DNA of 10,000 nucleotides from Chrysochromulina tobinii (Eukaryota; Haptophyta; Prymnesiales; Chrysochromulinaceae): NCBI GenBank assembly GCA_001275005.1, contig JWZX01001032.1:1-10000 (forward strand), read 5' to 3'. Below are positions 1-7,335 of this stretch, in pieces; position 1 is the first letter of the stretch; every line of letters starts with the position of its first letter. The translations under genes and the position numbers were made by a program. The notes beneath the pieces were generated by a model. That model searched no databases and was not told where the DNA came from. It saw only the letters and a program-made list of their open reading frames with translations.

Positions 1-822
1 AAATTCCGGAGCCTTTCGAAGTACGCTCCTGCTGGCGCCTCCTCAACGCGTGGCGAGCCCTCGCCCCGTGCCGCGGCCTCTGTCGGCTCGGCCTTTGAGA
101 GCACCTTTGATGGCAAGGCCGAGAAGTGCGTGGAGAGCACCTTCAACCGCATTTTCGACGGCAAGGCGGAGGCCTCCACCGCCAACGCGAATAAGACATC
201 GATTGGTCTGACTGCCAGCCTCGCACGCGCATCGATGTCCAACGTGAACGCTGGCAACAAGTCGCAGCGCAGCCAGGGGTCGCAGCGCTCCTCCGCGCGC
301 GGCGCTCTCGAGCATGCAACGGAGTCGGCCAGATGTGCCCACGACGGCGCGGACCGCAGCACGAGCAAGCGCCGCGCCGTCGTGGGCGCCTCCATCATCG
401 GGTCGACGAGTCAGCCCGTGGGCGTGAACGTTCATCAAGCGACCAGCCAGCAGACCACCACACGACACGCCTTGTCGCCCGCCGGGGATGCGTCGGACAC
501 GGACATCAGCAGCAGAAGCAGTACCGCCGGTGCCGCTAAGTCCCCTGTCGGTGGTGCGGTGGCGGCGGCCCTTTCCGCCGCCGCAGCACCGTCGAGCGCC
601 GCACCCAAATCCGCCGCGGCGCCGCTTGGCTCCCCGGCTGCTTTCTCCATACGCTTCACGATGGCGCAAAAGGTGGCGCGCATCAAGGAGGAACTATCAC
701 TCGACCCTTTGCTGCCGGTGGCGAAGGCAATCGCCGAGGCAAATGCAGCCATGGGCATCGAGGGCCAAGGCACGCTCGCTCAGCAAGTTGATCACCTGCT
801 GACGGAGCTGGGCGTGCTCTGA
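1..822 (+). CDS. C-terminal part of an unrecognised Ser/Ala-rich protein (5' partial)
   Basis: The frame is open from base 1 to the TGA at 820-822, giving 273 residues with no ATG that must be the start, so the gene enters from the left edge. Residues 32-57 hold an imperfect duplication: FESTFDGKAE, then VESTFNRIFDGKAE. Residues 60-215 are low complexity (Ser, Ala, Thr, Gln, Arg) and probably disordered. The last 53 residues (221-273) are different: a compact, probably helical module starting MAQKVARIKEELSLDP, with an AIAEANAAMG helix and a tail GTLAQQVDHLLTELGVL. Ile, Leu and Val fall in helical spacing. I have an impression of similar tails on other algal and stramenopile proteins but cannot name a family. 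Codon use is strongly GC-ending, like the other convincing genes here. Function unknown. I am fairly sure this is coding and unsure of everything else. Confidence 0.75.
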   Translation, partial: KFRSLSKYAPAGASSTRGEPSPRAAASVGSAFESTFDGKAEKCVESTFNRIFDGKAEASTANANKTSIGLTASLARASMSNVNAGNKSQRSQGSQRSSARGALEHATESARCAHDGADRSTSKRRAVVGASIIGSTSQPVGVNVHQATSQQTTTRHALSPAGDASDTDISSRSSTAGAAKSPVGGAVAAALSAAAAPSSAAPKSAAAPLGSPAAFSIRFTMAQKVARIKEELSLDPLLPVAKAIAEANAAMGIEGQGTLAQQVDHLLTELGVL

Positions 823-849
823 GGCATTCGTGCCGCCGCCGCCGCCGAC

Positions 850-880
850 GCCCAGACGTACAGCTGACGTACGGCTGGGC
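850..880 (+). terminator. Hairpin just downstream of the first gene's stop codon
   Basis: The arms GCCCAGACGTAC (850-861) and GTACGGCTGGGC (869-880) pair over 12 positions with one mismatch (A opposite G) around a 7-nt loop, 28 nt after the stop codon. It lies in the presumed 3' UTR and could act in 3'-end formation or mRNA stability. That role is inferred from position only. The same bases form an imperfect palindrome that could instead bind a dimeric protein. Confidence 0.4.
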
Positions 881-1135
881 GGCGTACACCGACCGTCGGG
901 GGGACCGCGAACAAGAAGAGAAAAACGTACCACGGAGGTGTGAACACCGTGGCCGACCAGGGAGGGGCAGGGGACGGGTGTCGGCCCGGAGGCTCCTGCG
1001 CGCGCGGTCGGTCCTCGAGCCGCCCGCCTGCGAAGGAGGATGACGTCACTGGCACCTTCGACAGTTCGGCGCAGCACCTGCAAAGTTTCACCTTTGAAAT
1101 GGCGCCGTCGTGGGCATACTGATCGAGTGGACAGC

Positions 1136-1222
1136 GATAAAGGACCTCGCGGTGCAGCATGGGATGGCCTCTGATTGCGTCCCTCATCAGATAACGGACC
1201 TCGCGGCGCAGCATGGGATTGC
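1136..1222 (+). repeat. 33-nt direct duplication flanking a TGATG intron-like element
   Basis: Copy A (1136-1168) and copy B (1190-1222) both begin GATAA and share 30 of 33 bases, at a period of 54 nt. The segment joining them, 1163-1190, ends CCCTCATCAG. It matches the last 28 nt of intron 1 of the PH-domain gene (5969-5996) at 26 of 28 bases. The 54-nt period equals 18 codons, so the plus-strand frame stays open. The arrangement fits an intron or introner-like insertion with duplicated flanks, or a plain tandem duplication. Confidence 0.6.
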
Positions 1223-1315
1223 CGTGCCGCCGGCTAGCGCGCTGCCGGTGCAGCCGCCCGAGGGCGAGGCAAAGGGCACATTCCCGGGTGGAGCGCCCTC
1301 GAGTTCATAGCCGAC

Positions 1316-1365
1316 GTCATTAACGTCATTAACATCATTAACATCACTATAACCATGTCATTAAC
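1316..1365 (+). repeat. 9-nt tandem repeat (GTCATTAAC type)
   Basis: GTCATTAAC occurs at 1316-1324 and 1325-1333, ATCATTAAC at 1334-1342, a decayed unit at 1343-1351, and GTCATTAAC again at 1357-1365. It is a short-period array in non-coding DNA. The core TCATTAAC resembles the complement of the GATG-type arrays elsewhere in the window, but the match is too short to claim kinship. Confidence 0.7.
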
Positions 1366-1868
1366 GTCACGCAGCGCACGGGCCTGGCGAGCGCTGGTGG
1401 CAAGTCCAGGACCGTCCCGCGCCGGTGAGCTCCTCGGCACCAGCGGCGCGGTGGTGGTGGTGGCGTTCGCGCTCGGGTACGTTTGCGGCTGGGGAGGTGA
1501 CGAAGCGAAGGAAGTGAAGGATGCTGGAGCTGATGTGCGGTGTGTGTGGAACTGCGCGAGCGGTGTGATCTGTTTCTGTGACCGTGAAGCAGCATGGCTT
1601 TACCGCAACTTGAGTGGCGTCAGTTGTGTGAACATCTCGAAAGTTGGTGTGTACGTGTTGGGGTGTTCGACAGGCCTACTCGGCTCTGAAGAGTTCAACA
1701 CCAGTCACCCACGTCGACAGTTTACAAAGCCGTGCAAGACAATTACTCCCTCTTTGTGAGATGTGTCAGCTGTCAGATGCTCAGAGACGAGAGTCGAAGA
1801 CTCAGACGCTCGCTCGGCGGGGCCTTGTTGTCCGAGTGTGGACCGAGGCCACGGCGGCGGCGTTAGAG

Positions 1869-1908
1869 GCAAACGATCGAACGCTTCCAAAATAGGAAGT
1901 AATTAAAA
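1869..1908 (+). repeat. 40-nt AT-rich direct repeat, copy 1
   Basis: It starts GCAAACGA, continues AACGCTTCCAAA and ends TAATTAAAA. It matches the copy at 2353-2392 at 36 of 40 bases. The two copies are 484 nt apart and bracket the AT-richer part of this gap. The role is unknown; it could mark the ends of a decayed mobile element, a duplicated 3'-end signal or a protein-binding site. Confidence 0.65.
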
Positions 1909-2352
1909 ACATTTGGGGGACCTCCTTGGCAACGTTTTACTCATTTTTCCCTTCCCTGGCCGATGGCATTAGGCAGCTGCCACTCGGGGATGACCAAGTG
2001 GGAGACAGACACTTATATGTTAGGGACGTCCCAAGTGCACGATGCGTGAGTGAGTTTTATCTGTCAAGCTACACGACGTGCTGAATGGTGTGTATGCAGA
2101 GTAAGTGACAAGAAGCCTGGACTCTCGTCTTGCTGCGACCTTTGGCAATGCGTGAGTAAGTACGTAGACTAAAAAATTTAACTACAAGTGACGCCTGGCG
2201 GCACATATTACATGTAAGGCACATAACGACTCGCTCACAACCCCGACTGGCCGACTACGCTACACACCGCCCATGACACCGTCCGCCTTGACGTGGCACG
2301 TGCGGCTGCGGGGACCCCAACGCCCAATGGTTCACATTAATTTAGCGCGCTC

Positions 2353-2392
2353 GCAAACGAACTAACGCTTCCAAATTAGGAATTAATTAAAA
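2353..2392 (+). repeat. 40-nt AT-rich direct repeat, copy 2
   Basis: Partner of the repeat at 1869-1908, differing at four positions. It ends about 80 nt before the ATG of the next gene, so this copy probably lies in that gene's promoter or 5' UTR region. Its TTAATTAA core is the most AT-rich stretch nearby. Confidence 0.65.
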
Positions 2393-2472
2393 GAAATTAG
2401 CGCGATCTGCGAGCCGGCGCTCGCGACCCTCTTCGTGGTCCTCTGCCTCACCGGCGATCGGTCGGGCCGACG

Positions 2473-3108
2473 ATGCTGTTGGTGATGATCTGCACGCTGC
2501 TGATGTTTGCCGTTCAGGAGGTACTGTCGACCACGTTTGCCTCCCGCGACTTTCACACACAGCACCGTGCATCATCCAGGCTCTACATCCACGACGGTGT
2601 CACTGCTGGCTCGCGCTGCCATATGAATACCAACTTGGTGGAATCGCCGGAGTGGAAGGTGCTTCGTGACGCGGTGAGCCTCAACGTGAGTGCGGCAGCA
2701 GCAGATCGCAATGCCAACCCTAAGTCTGGGTCTATTGAGGCAGCCGAGAAGCTCATCTCAAACCACCTCCGCATCATGCTCGATGTGACCAACCCATTCG
2801 CGAAGTCGCAGCGCCATCTGAGCCGGCTACCTGTCAGCGATCTAAACATGATCGATCGCTTACTGCTGGAGATTGTACGCCGGCTGCTTGTCAAGCAGCC
2901 GAATGGCCCTGCCCTCGCTCGGCTTCTGCCGGAGCATCACGCTGAGGCAAAGGTCTGGTCGATGGTGCTCAGCTTTCTCGACGAGCGCCTCCAGTCTACA
3001 GACGAAGAGCTGCCGGGTCGCAAGCCGGACATGAGCCCAAGCGCCTCACAGGCGTTTCGAGCCGTTCTTGAGGAGATGAGCTCGCTCGAGGCAATTGCCA
3101 GCTGCTAA
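2473..3108 (+). CDS. Hypothetical 211-residue helical protein with N-terminal hydrophobic segment
   Basis: I do not recognise this protein. The uninterrupted frame runs from ATG 2473 to TAA 3106-3108, mostly with GC-ending codons. Residues 1-19 (MLLVMICTLLMFAVQEVLS) are hydrophobic and look like a signal peptide or membrane anchor. Residues 20-38 (TTFASRDFHTQHRASSRLY) are rich in Ser, Thr, Arg and His with an early Phe, a composition that could suit a bipartite plastid presequence; this is speculative. From residue 58 on it is mainly amphipathic helix: WKVLRDAVSLNV, EAAEKLISNHLRIMLDV, MIDRLLLEIVRRLLVKQP, VWSMVLSFLDERLQS and FRAVLEEMSSLEAI. There is one Asn-X-Ser site (71-73) and no catalytic motif that I can see. 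ATG 2473 is chosen because the hydrophobic segment begins there, but the frame is open back to 2401, so an upstream exon is possible. A TAG at 2398-2400 closes it further up. Confidence 0.65.
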   Translation: MLLVMICTLLMFAVQEVLSTTFASRDFHTQHRASSRLYIHDGVTAGSRCHMNTNLVESPEWKVLRDAVSLNVSAAAADRNANPKSGSIEAAEKLISNHLRIMLDVTNPFAKSQRHLSRLPVSDLNMIDRLLLEIVRRLLVKQPNGPALARLLPEHHAEAKVWSMVLSFLDERLQSTDEELPGRKPDMSPSASQAFRAVLEEMSSLEAIASC

Positions 3109-4070
3109 ACTTGAGGACGCATGAAGCCCTTCCACGCGACCCGCGCACAGCTGCCAACGTCAAAGGGGTACAGCCACGTCGCCCACCCCGTTCGCGACGA
3201 GGGCATGGCGCGCGACGCGTGCAGCGGGACGCGTGACAGCGGGGCGATCGTGCGGCGCATTGTCGCGTGTTCGAGTGCTGCAGTGCTGGCAGGGCGCAGA
3301 CGAGCATGGCATTGTTGCATGTGAAGACTCCCATTGTGAAGACTTCACCATCAGCATTGACCAGCTCAACGCGGACCAGCGTAGAGAGGCTCGTCGCGTG
3401 GAGCCTGTGGGAAGAGAGAGGCTGTGGGAAGAGAGCGGCGGTGGGGTTTGCGGTGCCTTCTCGGCCCTCTCGCGGGTCTCTTTGCGAGCCGTTTTAACGT
3501 CTGCTCCGCGAGACTGCGTATCTCCTGCCGAGAGATGGCACCAACACACAGTTGATAATGTTGTGCTGGCCCACGACCCGGCGAGCGGCGTTGAACTTGT
3601 GACTAAACTCTAAAGTTCTCTAAAGCCGTAGTCGGACAGTGATCATAGATCAGTGTACATAGGGTAGACCACAGACGGCACAGTTTGAATTTGTGAAGGT
3701 GCAGTGTCGGAAGGTGAAATTTGTGAAGAGGTTGTGTCTTGCAGTTTGTACAACCAAATACTGTATCCACCAGATGGGCCTTATTGCTGCCCAATTTCAC
3801 CAATTATGGATGAAATCGGAGGCGGTTAGAGGCCATCGGAGACCATGATTGGCAATCAATGGCATCTCGTTCGCGCTAGGGTAAGCACAGTATGTTCCGA
3901 GGTCCGAGGTCCGAGCTAGCTCCGACGCTCCGACGCACCCCCGTTTGAGCAGCCGCCGATGAGCGAAGAGCATGAAGGTGTGTGTGTTATAAATCACACC
4001 TATGCCGACATCTCGTCACCTACATTCGTGCTTTCTGTCGTGTTAACGTTCACACTCCATTTTTGTCGCG
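3109..4070. other. Intergenic region between the hypothetical protein and the PH-domain gene
   Basis: No reading frame in this stretch shows a recognisable domain. The first half is GC-rich and holds a small tandem repeat: CTGTGGGAAGAGAG at 3405-3418 and again at 3422-3435. From about 3600 the base composition falls to near-even A+T. A GAATTTGTGAAG motif at 3687-3698 recurs as AAATTTGTGAAG at 3717-3728. The last 200 bases carry promoter-like elements of the PH-domain gene (CCAAT-type motif, TCCGA repeats, TATA box), listed separately. A plus-strand frame at 3233-3613 has no domain and unlike composition, so I do not call it. Confidence 0.5.
3843..3994 (+). promoter_or_regulatory. Promoter of the double-PH-domain gene: CCAAT-type motif, TCCGA repeats, TATA box
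   Basis: A TATAAAT box lies at 3988-3994, 77 nt before the ATG at 4071. That predicts transcription starting near 4018-4025 and a 5' UTR of about 50 nt. Upstream, five TCCGA-containing units are packed into 3896-3936 (TCCGAGG twice, TCCGAGC, then TCCGACGC twice). They include a perfect 10-bp palindrome GAGCTAGCTC at 3913-3922. Further up, CCATGATTGGCAATCAATGG (3843-3862) is an imperfect inverted repeat carrying an inverted CCAAT box (ATTGG). The TATA box is the strongest element. The others are binding-site candidates by pattern alone. Confidence 0.5.
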
Positions 4071-6583
4071 ATGATCGCGCGTGAACTGCACATGAGTCGC
4101 CCCGACCAGGACGCAACGGTTGAGGCCACGCCGCCGCCGCCGGAACCCGAGCCGGCGAGCAAGGGAGGCAAGTCGAACGCGATGGCCGCACGCCTCGCCG
4201 CGTTCCAGCAACCCGCGAGTGACGGCGGCGGGCCCAAGCCGTTCACGGGTGGGGCTGCCGCGCCTCGTGCCCAAACACTCCCGGCCAAGTGCGGGCTCGC
4301 GGCCAAGTTCGAGAGCCAGGCTGCGGTGGGCGCGGAGTCAACCACACTCGACGGCGCCGCCTCCCGTGCGCGCAGCTTCGGCTCGGGCGGCGGCGGCATC
4401 GCAGCGCGCGCCGCGGGACTGCAGTTCAACCCGGCCATGCTCTCGCCCGGCGGCGCGCCCAAGCCGCGTCAGTCATCAAGTGCAAGCGCGAGCGAGCGCG
4501 AGGAGGGTGGCGGCGGTGGCGGCGGCGGCGGCGGCGGCGGCGATGACGACTCTCATCCAGCGCGTCGCGTGGCCACCTTTCCGTTCGGTGCCGCTGGAGT
4601 CCCTGCAACAGGGATGCCTCTACCCCGGGTAAACAGTGTGAACGTGGGCGGTGTGAACGTGGGCGGTGTGAACGTGGGTGGTGTGAACGTGGGTGGTGCT
4701 GGTCTGAGTCCGGGCGGTGCGAACTCGAGCGGCGCCATCGGAGCGGCGGGCGTGCATGCACGCGCCGTGATGGGCGCGCTGCCGAGTCCGAGTAGCGGCA
4801 TCGCGGCGCGTGCCGCAGGCCTGCAGTTCAACCCAGCGATGCTCTCTTCGCAAGGCATGCCGCCACGCCCGCGGCCCCCAGCCCCCTCTGGCACACACGC
4901 CTCTGAGGGAGCCTCTGGCGCTGCCGCCGTAGAGGAGGCCCCCTCTGGTGGTGCCACCATCCTGAGCGCCGATGCCGCCCTGACGCGCGCTCGACCTGCG
5001 GCGCGCGGCCGGCGCAAGCCCACGAAGCAGATCTCAGCGACGGCGGCGGCGGCGGCGGCCGACGAGGACGAGGACGAGGACGACACTCGAGCGTCCGCGA
5101 CCTCCACCGCCTCCACCGCCTCCGCTGCCTCCGCTGCCTCCGCGCCGCCCTCGGCGTCGGGTAGGCTGCCTGGCGCCGTATCGGGCAGGCTCGGCCTAGG
5201 GAGTCCCAGCTTGAGCTCGAATCCGAGCTCCAATCTCCCCAATCTGAGCCCGAATGGCCCGCTCAAGGTCGCCGCTGGCATGGGCCACCTCGGCGACCGC
5301 GACGCCGCCGCCGACGACGACGACGACGACGAGGCGACGACGACGCCCAACACGGCGCCGCTGCGGGTAGGCTTGCTCGAGGTCTCAGGCGTCGGCATCA
5401 CGGGCCAGCCCAGCTGGGCGCCCTTCAAGTGCGAGCTGACGAGGGACGCCCTGTGCCTGTACACGGCCGTTGGCCGTCCAGAGCTCGTCGGCTCGATTCC
5501 ATTCGCGGATTACGAGGCCTCGCGTCTCCCGAGCAATCCCGACGTCGCCGGCTGCGTGCTGCTGCAGCCGGCGAGTGCAGGCCCGCTCAGCCGGCACGGC
5601 AAGGCATGGGTACGCGTACCGAGCGCCTTCGACCCGAGTACCGCCGTCCGTGCAAAGGAAATGGACGCCTGGAAGGCCGCCATCGACGCCGCCCGCGCCG
5701 CCATGCACGCCGCCGCGGAGGAAGCGACGCATGCTTTGCTCAAGGCCTCGGTGGGCGAGTCGACCTACCAGCAGGCCGTCGAGGAGAGCCGGCGCGCCCG
5801 AGACAGCGCGCGCGCCTTGAGCGGCCGTCTCTCGGGTGGCGCCCAGGACGACGCCGAGGACGACGGGGGGCTGGCCGACCTGAACCGAACTCTGTCGCTC
5901 ACCCTCACGCAGGTGATGGCCTCCCTGATGACCTCCCTGATGGCCTCTGATGGCCTCTGATGGCCTCTGATGACCTCTGATTGCCTCCCTCATCAGGGCC
6001 TCTCGAGCGAGGAGCAGCTGCAGATCAACTCGCGCATCCACGCGGCGGGGACTGTGCTCAAGGGCGCTTCCCTCGTCAAGTTCGTACTCGGCCGTCGCAA
6101 GCAGCACAGCCGTTTCTTCAAGGTCGATGGCACAGGCAAGTCGGCGAGGTTGCAGTGGGGCGATGGTGGACACCGAGGAAGGCTCCTCAAGGCGCAGGCA
6201 GCACCGCCTGCCGGCCTCCAGAGGGAACAACGGCTCAGTGACGATGAGCTCGCGCGCTGCTTCTCTGTCGTGCTCGAGGGCAAGGTGCTCGCGCGCTGGA
6301 TGGGCCCTTGATGACGTCTGATTGCCTCTGATGACGTCTGATTGGGTCGTGCGCGATGGACCCTTGATGGAACCCGGATGCCCCCTAATGTGGCACCTGA
6401 TTGCTGCGCAACACCCCTGATGAGCCCCCTGATTGTCCTCCGATTACATCTAATGACCCCTAATGTGGCACCTGATGGCAGGTCCTCGCGCTCATGGCGG
6501 ACTCGAAGCAGACGAAGCTCACATGGGTGGACGGACTCAATGCAGTCGCCGAGGGGCTCTTAAACGCCAAGGCATCGGTCTGA
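4071..6583 (+). CDS. Double PH-domain protein with long disordered N-terminus (three exons)
   Basis: Proposed exons are 4071-5912, 5997-6284 and 6482-6583, giving 743 residues. The unspliced frame stops at 5958-5960 inside intron 1. Residues 1-428 are disordered, with poly-Gly, Asp/Glu, Ala and Ser tracts, a pentapeptide VNVGG four times (190-209), and GIAARAAGLQFNPAMLS twice (109-125, 243-259). Residues 430-545 look like a PH domain: GLLEVSG, then W449, a CELTRDALCLY strand, GSIPFADY, and the closing helix MDAWKAAID with the conserved Trp at 534. A helical linker (546-630) follows. Residues 631-740 look like a second PH domain of the PLC/ELMO type (VKFVLGRRKQHSRFF, LQWGD, FSVVLEGK). It is completed by exon 3 (VLALMADSKQTKLTWVDGL), which supports the splicing. 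PH domains bind phosphoinositides or proteins at membranes, so a peripheral membrane adaptor is likely. No catalytic domain is visible. An alternative start is ATG 4092. Confidence 0.8.
4395..4445 (+). repeat. 17-residue motif GIAARAAGLQFNPAMLS, copy 1 (coding)
   Basis: It encodes residues 109-125 of the PH-domain protein, followed by a Pro/Gly-rich PGGAPKPR. It is identical at the protein level to copy 2 at 4797-4847, although the DNA differs at seven positions. It is probably a short helical binding motif in a disordered region. Looser relatives in the same protein are AMAARLAAFQQ (37-47) and LAAKFESQ (76-83). Confidence 0.8.
4638..4697 (+). repeat. 15-nt tandem repeat encoding VNVGG, four copies
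   Basis: Four units of GTGAACGTGGGYGGT run in frame and encode residues 190-209 of the PH-domain protein. Units 1 and 2 are identical (GGC), and units 3 and 4 are identical (GGT), so the array probably grew recently by slippage or duplication. Copy number may vary between strains. Confidence 0.85.
4797..4847 (+). repeat. 17-residue motif GIAARAAGLQFNPAMLS, copy 2 (coding)
   Basis: It encodes residues 243-259, followed by SQGMPPRPRPP. All seven base differences from copy 1 fall at third codon positions and are silent. The copies are old enough to have diverged in DNA but are held constant in protein, which points to a selected function such as partner binding. Confidence 0.8.
5913..5996 (+). 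other. Intron 1 of the double-PH-domain gene (84 nt, tandem GATG units)
   Basis: It begins CAG|GTGATGG and ends CATCAG|GG, in phase 0. Inside are two 12-nt units (GATGRCCTCCCT), four 10-nt units (GATGRCCTCT) and a closing GATTGCCTCCCTCATCAG. The length is a multiple of three, but retention introduces a TGA at 5958-5960. Splicing joins TLTQ to GLSSEEQ and reaches the second PH domain. The 3' end recurs at 1163-1190. Confidence 0.8.
6285..6481 (+). other. Intron 2 of the double-PH-domain gene (197 nt, GATG/GATT-rich)
   Basis: It begins AAG|GTGCTCG and ends GGCAG|GTCCTCG, in phase 0. Removal converts a premature end (KVLARWMGP, stop 6309-6311) into KVLALMADSKQTKLTWVDGL, which completes the PH domain. 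The interior is built of roughly 10-12-nt GATG/GATT-led units plus one exact 19-nt duplication (CCCTAATGTGGCACCTGAT at 6383-6401 and 6458-6476). The two splice junctions lie in a 12-nt direct repeat with one mismatch (6283-6294 and 6480-6491). Confidence 0.75.
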
Positions 6584-7335
6584 GAGGCGCCCAGCGCGGC
6601 GCTCGGGTACGTGGTGCGCGGGCGGGCGGCGAGAGTCTCAGTACTCAGAGGGTGGGCGAGAGGCGAGAGGCGCGCGCGCGGTGCAACGCGGACGGATGAG
6701 AGAACGGCGCGCGCGGCGCAGAATGATTGTTCGATGAGGTGTGTGCGCCTTGCGCCAGGGCATGGAGCATGCATTGAGGTGTACAAACGTAGAGACGAGA
6801 GCCTCAGAGTCACAGTCAGACGCTATCGAAAACGTCTCTAAAGAGTATAGAGTAAAGTCTGAACACGGACGCGGCGGTCGCGAGTCGAGAGACGTTGTAA
6901 AGTAGAGACGCGGATAACGAAAATCGAAAATTCGAAATCGCTCAGGCCAGCTCGTGCAAAAATCGTCAGCGGTACGGATGTGCGGTGTACTTACGCAGTC
7001 TGAAATATTGATTGCTCAAATCTATGCCGGCGATCTCCCATTGTTCGGCCGGCTTGCCCGGCATTCTCGTGCACGACTCCGTCAAACTGCAAAGGCAAAG
7101 GCCAAGAATTCGGGGGCGCTTCTCCCGCCCAAGAGCCGAGCAGTGTTCGCAGGTCGGCGTACCCCCCTTCCCCTTCCAGCGCGTTCTTGTACGTTTGTCC
7201 CTTCGTTGATTGTAAATGTGCGGACCTTGCTTGCAGCATGCCATGTCTCCTCAGAGTCCGAATGAGGGCCTGTTTGGCGATCATCAGACCGTCATCAGAC
7301 CGTCATCAGACCGTCATCAGATCATCATCAGATCA
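6584..7335. other. Convergent 3' intergenic region
   Basis: This lies between the end of the plus-strand PH gene and the end of the minus-strand phosphatase, so it should hold both 3' UTRs. The part to about 6720 is GC-rich with GAGAGGCG and CGCGCG simple sequence. The part from about 6770 to 6960 is richer in A+T. No canonical AATAAA signal is obvious. A minus-strand frame from 7284 to 6991 (97 residues) has no recognisable domain. It could be read as a 3' extension of the phosphatase if the TGATG array were spliced, but nothing confirms this. Confidence 0.45.

Larger units (their letters stand above)
823..2472. other. Gap of 1.65 kb without a supported gene; repeat-bearing
   Basis: No reading frame here shows a recognisable domain or convincing coding composition. 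It contains the hairpin at 850-880, a 33-nt direct duplication around an intron-like element (1136-1222), 9-nt tandem repeats (1316-1365) and two copies of a 40-nt AT-rich repeat (1869-1908, 2353-2392). A plus-strand frame through 1110-1310 reads in phase across both copies of the 33-nt duplication. It ends at a TAG and could be a remnant exon or the last exon of something spliced, but I cannot assign it. A frame at 1355-1759 encodes 134 residues with one hydrophobic stretch and no family resemblance. The part from about 1880 to 2400 is clearly richer in A+T than the genes, as expected of non-coding DNA. Confidence 0.5.

Noticed and set aside
1355-1759. Plus-strand frame of 134 residues with a hydrophobic stretch (GAVVVVAFALGYVCGW)
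   Set aside because: No family resemblance, composition shifts along its length, and it begins inside a simple repeat. Likely chance.
3233-3613. Plus-strand frame of 126 residues in the gap before the PH gene
   Set aside because: It overlaps another open frame, contains simple tandem repeats and shows no domain.
4620-4760. Minus-strand THVHT/AHVHT-like His-rich repeat
   Set aside because: Antisense shadow of the VNVGG repeat, not a metal-binding protein.
4553-5464. Long minus-strand frame of about 300 residues opposite the PH-domain gene
   Set aside because: It is the antisense of GC-rich low-complexity coding sequence. The plus strand encodes the PH domain and motif copies with only silent changes, which fixes the strand.
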